Positions 46,467 through 53,886 of a DNA stretch of 64,000 bases are shown here, in pieces. How positions within the stretch are numbered: position 1 is the stretch's first letter; every line of letters begins with the position of its first letter. The position numbers and the translations under genes are program-made. The notes beneath the pieces were generated by a model. That model worked only from the letters and a program-made list of their open reading frames with translations, was not told the origin of the DNA and did not search any database. The stretch comes from Haematobia irritans (taxonomy: Eukaryota; Arthropoda; Insecta; Diptera; Muscidae), in assembly GCF_050003625.1 (NCBI RefSeq), contig NC_134401.1:66475629-66539628 (forward strand), read 5' to 3'.

Positions 46467-47225
46467 CAACATTTGCCATCATAACAGCCTTCTCACGCAG
46501 TATGAGCTTGCAGGTAGCCAGGGGCATATCAACAGATTCTAGTTCCCCTGGAATATGTAGCCTTGCCAACTCATCCGCTTCGCAGTTCCCCGGTATGTTC
46601 CTATGGCCAGGCACCCATATTAGGTGAATATTGGTCTGCTCACCCATCTCATTGAATGATTTGCGGCAGTCGATGGCCGTTTTAGAGTTAAGGAACACAG
46701 AGTCCAAGGATTTTATTGCAGGTTGACTGTCTTAGTATATACTAATGCCAACATTTTTTGGAACATAACATCTCAGCCAATTCGCCACCTCCCTTATTGC
46801 TAATATTTCAGCCTGAAAAACACTACAGTGATTGGGTAATCTTTTAGCTATTCGAAGTTCCAGATCTTTAGAATATACTCCGAAACCAACTTGTCCATCC
46901 AATTTGGAGCTATAAGTGTAGAAGTCTATACATCGTTTATTCCTCGGGGCCTATGTGCACCACGCTCGCTGTTGGGAATTAGAGTTTCAAACTTTTTGTC
47001 GAAAAGTGGTCTCGCCAAAGTATAATCCACTACGTTAGGAACATCTGACTTTATTTTGAGGACCAAACTGTGACCGTAACTTTTTTCCGACCACAGCGAT
47101 AGCTCGCGCAACCGCACAGCCGTTGTTGCAGCTGACTGTTTGGCCAAAATGTCTCAAGGCAATGGATGCAGCATGACATCTATTGCCTCTTACTGAATGC
47201 GCCTGAGATACACAAGCACGCCACG
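46467..47225 (-). pseudogene. LINE A copy A7 fragment (minus strand): thumb to RNase H
   Basis: From high to low coordinates: CISGAF-like end of the thumb (about 47210), LAKQSAATTAVRLRELSLWSE (47147 on), DKKFETLIPNSE, a broken RNase H N-part, then the frame 46707-46465 with NIHLIWVPGHRNIPGNCEAD and CKLILREKAVMMAN. Deletions (in ADELARL, and near 47160) and stops are present. It lacks the 3' tail: the left edge abuts (CAA)n LINE debris. Confidence 0.85.
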
Positions 47226-47695
47226 CAGTGTGTCCTTCCCATACATTCGATGGCCAAAAATAGAAGGAGTTGTACGAGAGTAATGAAATTTGGCACGAGT
47301 CCCTAATATAATAGAATTAAGAAAATTTCAAAGTATCGACAAAATTGACCACGTCCATCGCCCACCGCCCATACAAACTAAAATCATTTTTCGACCACAG
47401 CGATAGCTCGCGCAACCGCACAGCCGTTGTTGCAGCTGACTGTTTGGCCAAAATGTCTAAAGGCAATAGATGCAGCATGACATCTATTGCCTCTTACTGA
47501 ATGCGCCTGAGATACACAAGCACGCCACGCAGTGTGTCCTTCCCATACATTCGACGGCCAAAAATAGAAGGAGTTGTACGAGAGTAATGAAATTTGGCAC
47601 GAGTCCCTAATATAATAGAATTAAGAAAATTTCAAAGTATCGACAAAATTGACCACGTCCATCGCCCACCGCCCATACAAACTAAAATCATTTTT
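47088..47695. repeat. 304-bp tandem duplication spanning the A7 edge
   Basis: Units 47088-47391 and 47392-47695 share the LINE A7 edge (CGACCACAGCGATAGCTCGC) and the adjoining unique DNA to AAACTAAAATCATTTTT. Differences are few (CGATGG/CGACGG). The unit spans a junction, so it arose after A7 was in place. Confidence 0.9.
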
Positions 47696-48125
47696 GGCTT
47701 TTAAAAATTAACTATTGCTACAAATTTCCTGAAAATTGCTGAAAGAACATATCTATGCAACACCTTTAAAAAAAATTATTTCATCAACATTGACCGCGCC
47801 CATCACCCACCTCCCATACAAATGATATTTCAAAAATGCCATATCTTCTGTAAATTTATAACTATAATGTTTATTTTTCGCAAAAATGCATACAGCATCT
47901 ATTAAATGCTGTTTTGAAAATATGAAGAAAATCCGCCCACTGTAACACCCGCCCCCCATACAAAAATTTTACAGTTCACTCTGTTCTGTCACAATCAGAA
48001 CTCAAATATTCTTTAAACTCGTTAGTGATAACCAATTCGAACACATAAATCCGAACTGACACTAACCCTTTTTGTTTGTGTACCTTCCAGCACTTGTAAC
48101 TGGAAAGCAATAAAAGAAAGTACAC
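47696..48125. other. Spacer with recurring GCCCACC-GCCCATACAAA motif
   Basis: GACC(A/G)CGxCCATCxCCCAC and the adjoining xCCCATACAAA occur near 47350, 47650 and 47790, and a weaker version near 47930. No ORF of interest. It is the flank on which the left LTR of BEL-1 starts. Confidence 0.45.
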
Positions 48126-48572
48126 TGGTCGTAATTTCAATAGAATAACTGACAAAAATTTATTGATTTTCAATTGTATATATACCTACGAGATAGTTAC
48201 ATCATTGCCTATGCGTTGTACGAGAATTCATGAGTTTGCATATTGCAGTGTTCCACATGTCGGCCAAGTCAGTTTTGGTGAATTGGGACATATGGTAGCA
48301 TGATCTGCTTACTCAGTAATTAACGTCCAACACTCACAAATATGGGACACTTGATCATTGACATAAATAAAATGTGTTAAACTAAACATAAATGAAATAT
48401 AAAACCAAAGAAGTAAAAGTAACCTACGACAATGTGTTTCAATGTGTTCTACTTATACGTTGATTAATTTATTTGTAATAAATAGGTTATTAACCAAATA
48501 AAGACAAAAAGAAAGAACAAAAGAATTGTATTACAGTACAATACTAAACATTAAATGAACCAAAATCTAACA
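48126..48572 (-). repeat. 3' LTR of minus-strand BEL/Pao element BEL-1
   Basis: On the minus strand, a purine-rich tract (GCGGGGGAGAA, complement of 48573-48584) is followed directly by TGTTAG at 48572, the typical polypurine tract-LTR junction. The left end is placed tentatively at the inverse of TGGTCGTAATTTC (48126), because the plus-strand element's LTR also seems to end ATTACGGACCA. Length about 447 bp. The 5' LTR would be outside the window. Confidence 0.7.
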
Positions 48573-48615
48573 TTCTCCCCCGCGTTGACCCATTGGTCAA
48601 CCTAATAGTAAATTT

Positions 48616-48846
48616 TTAAACATGAATGGCAAAATTATGTCTTGGAGTAGGTGTTGGTCTACTATTACTCGACTCAGGAGATGGAGAATTTCGTCTGCAT
48701 GGCCTCTTAGATATAAGACATCTACATGATATCAGAGTAAAGATTATGCCACCAATGCATAATGCTGCATACGATATTGATATACTATGTTGGTAACTGC
48801 GGTGGTGCTCATTTCGTGTGTTTTCGATTGCCTGGAGTTTCTTCTG
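48616..48846 (-). pseudogene. BEL-1 env-like C-terminus: transmembrane segment and tail
   Basis: On the minus strand, one frame from 48846 down to the stop at 48616-48618 reads a polar helical stretch, then a hydrophobic span (about 48778-48716, containing CIGGIIFTLISC), then a basic and Ser/Pro-rich tail. It looks like the membrane anchor and cytoplasmic tail of an envelope-like protein. It is out of frame with the long pol-env frame that ends beyond LINE A8, so a frameshift or deletion exists at about 53935-53950. Confidence 0.6.
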
Positions 48847-48917
48847 TATGGATGATAGTTAGTAGTTATTCAACCGTCGAACTGAACGGACGTGTTTTCT
48901 AATAGCGGAGTATTTCA

Positions 48918-48971
48918 TCGTAATAAGTACTTATTACGAATTTCACGTGTGGTGGAAATAATAAACCACCA
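48918..48971 (+). promoter_or_regulatory. 5' UTR palindrome and start-codon hairpin of LINE A8
   Basis: 48918-48939 is a perfect 22-bp palindrome (core GTAATAAGTACTTATTAC). TGGTGG (48950-48955) can pair with CCACCA (48966-48971), whose last base is the A of the ORF1 start codon. The context ACCACCATG is a strong initiation context. The hairpin is kept in A1, A4 and A5; the palindrome is imperfect there. Confidence 0.7.
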
Positions 48972-50194
48972 TGCAGCGAAATTCAAAGTCATCCACTGGG
49001 TTGCTAACTTCAGGGCCCAGTGGACGGGTAACGACTGAAGTTATAAATTTGGGCAGCGACCAAGAGTCAGGCCCAATTAGTCGACCTGTAGACGGGTCGA
49101 CTGGTGGTGACACTTTGGCAAGTCGAACCTTTTCTAAGGTGACGACATCAAAAGGAGGCAATCCCTCTCGAAAGAGATTCAAGGAACGAAGAAATGCTTT
49201 GTTTATCCTAAAGAAATTAGGATCAGTCGACCCAAGCACGTTGTCGGCTAAGCAAAGCGATTCCTTAAAATGGGCTCAAGGAATTCTTGAAGCTGGAAAA
49301 AGGGAACGATCACCGGATGAGCTACCATCCTCTAAACGGGATCAAAGATCGTTTGCCTCAGTTGCAAAAGACAGCCTTGTGATGGCTATTATTAATAAAG
49401 GAGCATTGGACGGTATGATTCCAAGGCAAAAATGGGGGGAAATTGAGAACGCGATGTCTGGTGTCTACTCAGAGGTGCGAAAAAAGTTTCCCGGACCAAG
49501 TCCTCGACGGCAAGATGCTGGATGGTATCAAGGACGATATAAGTTAATAGCTTTTGCAGACCAGAGGTCCATGGATTGCTTTAAAGCTGCATTGATGCTA
49601 ATTGGTGAAGTTTGGGAAGGAGCCGCTTTGGAGTTAGTCGATAAAAAAGACATACCGGCTAAACCTAGAGCACATGCATGGATACCGGCAAACCCTCCTG
49701 ATCCTGAGTCAATACTAGAGAGACTAAAAGAATGTAACCCAGATCTTCCAACCGCCGATTGGAAGGTTGGTCGTTTGGATGAGGTGGATGGACCAAGACG
49801 ACATGCGGTGTTTATATTAAACATAGAGTCGCTGCCACATCTAGCCCAGAACCAAGGACGCGTAAGTTATGGCTTTCATGATATCCATATGAAGGTATAC
49901 AAAAGCGATCAGCCAAAGGATACCGAAACGGACAAGCCTCCGGTAGAGGCAGCAGTGAAAAAATCTCCTAGCGAAGCCGAAGGCGACATAAAACCTACAG
50001 ACTATGGCGAAAATCATATGCGGGAAGTTTCTACAGGCTCAAGCCTCACCAAAGCTGAACCGCGGATTGTTGCGAGAGTCACCGAGATCTGTGAAGAGGA
50101 AGCCCTTGATGACTCAATTGAAGCGGTTGATGTGACGGTGGTTGAAAATTTCGATGGTTCTACGGTTCCTCCAGATAAATCTTCACCATTGTAA
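48971..50194 (+). CDS. LINE A8 ORF1 protein (407 aa, DUF4780-type)
   Basis: Intact frame. The N-terminal 60 residues are Ser/Thr/Gly-rich, followed by a basic patch (SRKRFKERRNA, residues 67-77). The conserved core (about 125-290) includes SLVMAIINKGALDGMIPRQK, WEGAALELVDKKDIPAKPRA and WKVGRLDEVDGPRRHAVF, the pattern seen in ORF1 of insect LOA-type LINEs. The last 100 residues are acidic. Expected role: RNA-binding chaperone of the retrotransposition particle (from family knowledge). No CCHC knuckles were seen. The 3' end overlaps ORF2 by 53 nt in another frame, so ORF2 probably depends on reinitiation or frameshifting. The start is chosen at the hairpin ATG shared by all copies. Confidence 0.9.
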   Translation: MQRNSKSSTGLLTSGPSGRVTTEVINLGSDQESGPISRPVDGSTGGDTLASRTFSKVTTSKGGNPSRKRFKERRNALFILKKLGSVDPSTLSAKQSDSLKWAQGILEAGKRERSPDELPSSKRDQRSFASVAKDSLVMAIINKGALDGMIPRQKWGEIENAMSGVYSEVRKKFPGPSPRRQDAGWYQGRYKLIAFADQRSMDCFKAALMLIGEVWEGAALELVDKKDIPAKPRAHAWIPANPPDPESILERLKECNPDLPTADWKVGRLDEVDGPRRHAVFILNIESLPHLAQNQGRVSYGFHDIHMKVYKSDQPKDTETDKPPVEAAVKKSPSEAEGDIKPTDYGENHMREVSTGSSLTKAEPRIVARVTEICEEEALDDSIEAVDVTVVENFDGSTVPPDKSSPL

Positions 50195-53100
50195 GGCCGC
50201 TTGTGCTGCCTTAAAAGTTCTCCTGATGAAAGGAGACATAGATATAGTTCTTATTCAAGAACCATACATATATAAGAACAAGATCTGTGAATTAAGCACT
50301 CCGGGTTTCAAACTTTTGCATAATACCGGTAACGATATAAATCGAGCATGTATAATTGCTAAAAACGAACTAAACTTGTTTCTGCTTCCTTCATTGAGCA
50401 ATGCAGACACTGTCGTAGCCAGTCTAGAGATATCCACATGCAAATATTGGGTATCTTCGGTCTACATGGGACATGATAGGGATATGCCACCCTGTGCCGT
50501 TAAGACCTTAGTTGAGGAGTCACTAAAAACAAAGACAAAACTCATTATGGGATGCGATGCAAATGCACATCATAGTATTTGGGGAAGTAGTGATACTAAT
50601 GCAAGGGGAGAGTCGCTAATAGAGTTTATTTTGCGTACTAACCTGGTAGTTTGCAATAAGGGAGATGCACCAACCTTCGTCACCAGGAACAGACAAGAGG
50701 TTTTGGACGTAACGTTGACCTCTCCGGAACTGAATGATAAGATATCTGAGTGGCAAGTTTTGAGGGAACATAGCTTCTCAGATCATCGCTACATCAGTTT
50801 CAGATTGGCTGTTCGTACTTCAAAGACCATATTTCCGCCAAATGTTAGGAAAGCTGATTGGAATAGGTATAGGGAATCGTTCAATTTGATGATACCGGAA
50901 GTGCCGGAGACAAATATGAGCACTGTGCAAGATATCGAACACGCAGTGGAGCGGATTACTAAGGCCTTCAACATTTCACTGAAAGCTGCATGCCCTAGAG
51001 GAAAGCCAAGGGGAAAAAATCGGCCGCCATGGTGGACTACGGAGTTAAGTAATATGAGGAAATCCTGCAGGAAGCTCTTTAACAAAGCAAAGTCCACAAG
51101 AGCTCCGGAGGATTGGGACACTTACAAGATGAATCTGAGAGAATATAAACGAGAACTGAGAAGGTCTCAACAAAACTCTTGGGATGATTACTGTAGCAGT
51201 ATTGAGAATACGTCAGAGGCTTCCAGACTACGGAAGGTACTAGCATCCACTAACACCGCTCCAGGTTTCATTAAAACATCGGAGGGAAATTGGACAACGT
51301 CCAGTGAGGAGACGTTGGAGGTACTTTTGGACACACACTTCCCTGGAAATCAGACGGTTGAACCATGTTCCGGCGGTGTAACAGAGGCTCAGCGATCATT
51401 TCCTATCGAGGAAATTGTGTCGGAATCTAGAATAAAATGGGCTTTAAATAGCTTTGGACCATTCAAATCCCCCGGACCTGATGGAATTACTCCGGCGGAG
51501 TTACAGGCAGTGGCTGAAAGAATTATCCCCTGGTTGACGGTGATATATAAACAATGTGTAAACTTAGCATATATTCCAGAAAAGTGGAGGGAAACAAAAG
51601 TCGTCTTCATACCTAAAGCAGGAAAAGCCTCTCACTCGAGTGCGAAGGATTTCCGACCAATCAGCTTATCCTCATTCCTACTTAAGACCCTGGAGAGGAT
51701 GATAGACATGTATCTTAGAACTAGCGTGGATTCAGGTTTGCTCTCGAAACGACAGCATGCATACTCGAAGGGCAGGTCTACTGAGACCGCATTGCATGAA
51801 CTAGTCAGCTTTATTGAAAGCTCACTATCTGTCAAAGAATACACAATCGTGGCGTTTCTAGACATCGAAGGGGCGTTCAATAATGTCCATCCGAGCTCGA
51901 TATTAAATGGACTGACAACTCTGAATGTTGATCCAGGTATACTTAGGCTGTTAGACGAACTTCTAATGAAGAGACGTATTTCAGCCACACTAGGGCAAGC
52001 AAACATACAAAGGTATGTGAACAGAGGCACTCCCCAAGGAGGAGTTCTATCACCTCTTCTTTGGAATGTTGCTATAAACAACCTTCTGGTTTCTCTAGAA
52101 AAAGAAAGGATAAAAGTGGTGGCATACGCAGATGATGTGGCGCTAGCAGTCAGGGGAAAATTCCCATCCATAATCAGAGATATTATACAGAGAGCTCTCC
52201 GGATGACTGAGAAATGGGCGAAAGATAATGGTCTTGGTGTAAATCCAGCAAAAACAGAAATAGTCATGTACTGCAAAGATCGCAAAACTCCCACGGTTAG
52301 GCCCATTTCCTTAGGGGGTACTGAAATTCCCTTTGGTGAGTGTGCAAAATACCTTGGCGTTATTTTGGACAGGAAGCTGAATTTTAGGCTTAATATTGAA
52401 GAGAGGGCGAGAAAAGCCACGGTAGCTTTGTACTCGTGCAAAAAGGCAATAGGGAAAAAGTGGGGACTAAGACCAAAAATTGTGCATTGGATATACACGG
52501 CAGTGGTTAGACCTATAATGCTATATGGTGTTGTAGTCTGGTGGCCGGCACTTCAGAAACCGACTTGTTTAGATAAAGTTCAGCGTATGGCGAGCTTATG
52601 TATCTCAGGCGCATTTAGTAAGACAGGAACAGACTCCCTTAATGTCATGCTACATCTATTGCCTTTAGACATTTTGGCCAAACAGTCAGCTGCAACAACG
52701 GCTGTGCGGTTGCGCGAGCTATCGCTGTGGTCGGAAAAAATGTACGGTCATAGTTCGGTCCTCAAAGTAATGCCAGATGTGCCTAACGTAGTGGATTACA
52801 CTTTGGCGAGTCCACTTTTCGACAAAAAGTTTGAAACTCTAATTCCCAACAGTGAGGCGTGGTGTACCCAGACCCCGGGGAATAAAAGATATATAGATTT
52901 CTATACTGTTGGCTCCAAATTGAATGGACAAGTGTGGTTCGGAGTATATTCTAAAGATCTGGAAATTCGAATAGCGAAAAGATTACCTAATCACTGTAGT
53001 GTTTTTCAGGCTGAAATATTGGCAATAAGAGAGGTGGTAAATTGGCTGAGAAGTAATGTTCCAACAAATATTGGCATTAATATATACTCAGACAGTCAAC

Positions 53101-53744
53101 CTGCAATAAAATCCTTGGACTCTGTGTTCCTTAACTCAAAAACGGCCATAGACTGCCGCAAATCTCTCAACGAGATGGCTGAGCAGTACAATATTCACCT
53201 AATATGGGTGCCTGTTCATAGGAACATACCGGGGAACTGTGAAGCAGATGTGTTAGCAAGGCTAGGAACTACCTTACATATTCCAGGGGAACTAGAATCT
53301 GTTGGTATGCCTCTGGCCACCTGCAAGCTCTTACTGCGTGAGAAGGCTGTTATGATGGCCAATATTCGATGGGAAAATTGCAAGGGTTGTAACGACACCA
53401 AGCAAATATGGCCCCATTTAAACTTAAACCGCACACTAGATATGCTAGTGTTCTCAAGGCGTCAGATAGCACTCCTAATATCTGCTATAACGGGTCGCTG
53501 CCTGATAGGCGAATTTGCAAAAACTATAGGTGCGAAGTATAATGACTATTGTATAAGCTGTCATGACGTGGAGGAAAAGGAATCAATTAAACACCTCTTG
53601 TGTGAGTGTCCTGCTTTTTGTGTAAGTCGTAAGCGAATTTTAGGAGCATATAGCTTTAGATTACTGGCTGACCTGGAAAACGTTAACTTAAGCAGTTTAT
53701 TAATGTTTTTGGAGCAATCTGGTTGGTTCCACAAAAGTAAATAA
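50142..53744 (+). CDS. LINE A8 ORF2 polyprotein (1200 aa: endonuclease, RT, RNase H with a mutated active site)
   Basis: AP endonuclease, residues about 5-225: QEP with E40, GCDANAHHS with D139, LDVTL, SDH 213-215. RT, about 430-760: FLDIEGAF with D574, RGTPQGG 628-634, YADD 662-665. RNase H, about 915-1045: the first catalytic Asp is replaced (YTVGS, V923; other copies YTDGS), E958 and D984 remain, WVPVH has V1025 for Gly, and ADVLA has V1037 for Glu next to D1036. C-terminal region 1080-1155 has CKGC and CISCHDVEEKESIKHLLCEC. No stops or frameshifts. The protein nicks target DNA and reverse transcribes its RNA by target-primed synthesis (family knowledge). The RNase H is probably inactive. 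An alternative start is the Met at codon 5. Confidence 0.93.
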   Translation: MKISMVLRFLQINLHHCKAACAALKVLLMKGDIDIVLIQEPYIYKNKICELSTPGFKLLHNTGNDINRACIIAKNELNLFLLPSLSNADTVVASLEISTCKYWVSSVYMGHDRDMPPCAVKTLVEESLKTKTKLIMGCDANAHHSIWGSSDTNARGESLIEFILRTNLVVCNKGDAPTFVTRNRQEVLDVTLTSPELNDKISEWQVLREHSFSDHRYISFRLAVRTSKTIFPPNVRKADWNRYRESFNLMIPEVPETNMSTVQDIEHAVERITKAFNISLKAACPRGKPRGKNRPPWWTTELSNMRKSCRKLFNKAKSTRAPEDWDTYKMNLREYKRELRRSQQNSWDDYCSSIENTSEASRLRKVLASTNTAPGFIKTSEGNWTTSSEETLEVLLDTHFPGNQTVEPCSGGVTEAQRSFPIEEIVSESRIKWALNSFGPFKSPGPDGITPAELQAVAERIIPWLTVIYKQCVNLAYIPEKWRETKVVFIPKAGKASHSSAKDFRPISLSSFLLKTLERMIDMYLRTSVDSGLLSKRQHAYSKGRSTETALHELVSFIESSLSVKEYTIVAFLDIEGAFNNVHPSSILNGLTTLNVDPGILRLLDELLMKRRISATLGQANIQRYVNRGTPQGGVLSPLLWNVAINNLLVSLEKERIKVVAYADDVALAVRGKFPSIIRDIIQRALRMTEKWAKDNGLGVNPAKTEIVMYCKDRKTPTVRPISLGGTEIPFGECAKYLGVILDRKLNFRLNIEERARKATVALYSCKKAIGKKWGLRPKIVHWIYTAVVRPIMLYGVVVWWPALQKPTCLDKVQRMASLCISGAFSKTGTDSLNVMLHLLPLDILAKQSAATTAVRLRELSLWSEKMYGHSSVLKVMPDVPNVVDYTLASPLFDKKFETLIPNSEAWCTQTPGNKRYIDFYTVGSKLNGQVWFGVYSKDLEIRIAKRLPNHCSVFQAEILAIREVVNWLRSNVPTNIGINIYSDSQPAIKSLDSVFLNSKTAIDCRKSLNEMAEQYNIHLIWVPVHRNIPGNCEADVLARLGTTLHIPGELESVGMPLATCKLLLREKAVMMANIRWENCKGCNDTKQIWPHLNLNRTLDMLVFSRRQIALLISAITGRCLIGEFAKTIGAKYNDYCISCHDVEEKESIKHLLCECPAFCVSRKRILGAYSFRLLADLENVNLSSLLMFLEQSGWFHKSK

Positions 53745-53886
53745 TAGAGAAGGTTCAGTGGTTAAGACTAGAAGTGCCCATATGTAATAGGTACTTTTAG
53801 TTAAATGTGGTATCACAATGGACTGAATAGTCTAAGTGAGCCTGAAATTTAATCGGGCTGCCACTTTAACCTAACCTAACCTAACC
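53745..53886 (+). other. LINE A8 3' UTR with (AACCT)n tail
   Basis: The conserved block from GTGGTATCACAATGG to CGGGCTGCCAC is shared with all LINE A copies and the SINE, and ends in AACCT repeats (four units here, two to three elsewhere). It is likely the recognition end for the element's RT. The same strand as RNA would read (CCUAA)n. Confidence 0.8.

Larger units (their letters stand above)
48861..53886 (+). mobile_element. LINE A copy A8: full-length, near-intact LOA/I-type element
   Basis: 5,026 bp flanked by a perfect 14-bp duplication TATGGATGATAGTT (48847-48860, 53887-53900). Complete 5' UTR, ORF1 (48971-50194), ORF2 (50142-53744), a 3' UTR of about 140 bp, and four AACCT repeats at the end. 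ORF2 has an AP endonuclease, RT, RNase H and a zinc-knuckle C-terminus. RNase H in ORF2 together with a DUF4780-type ORF1 points to the LOA clade or a close relative of I; the exact clade needs a tree. Confidence 0.95.

Noticed and set aside
51632..52498. Long minus-strand open frame (288 codons) opposite LINE A8 RT
   Set aside because: It is the antisense of the RT coding sequence. The same antisense pattern recurs in every LINE A copy (for example 21780-22208, 29895-30422) and has no domain of its own.
53860..53886. A true telomeric array
   Set aside because: There are only two to four AACCT units, always at the 3' end of LINE A or the SINE, so they are element tails and not a telomere; the resemblance itself is kept as a finding.
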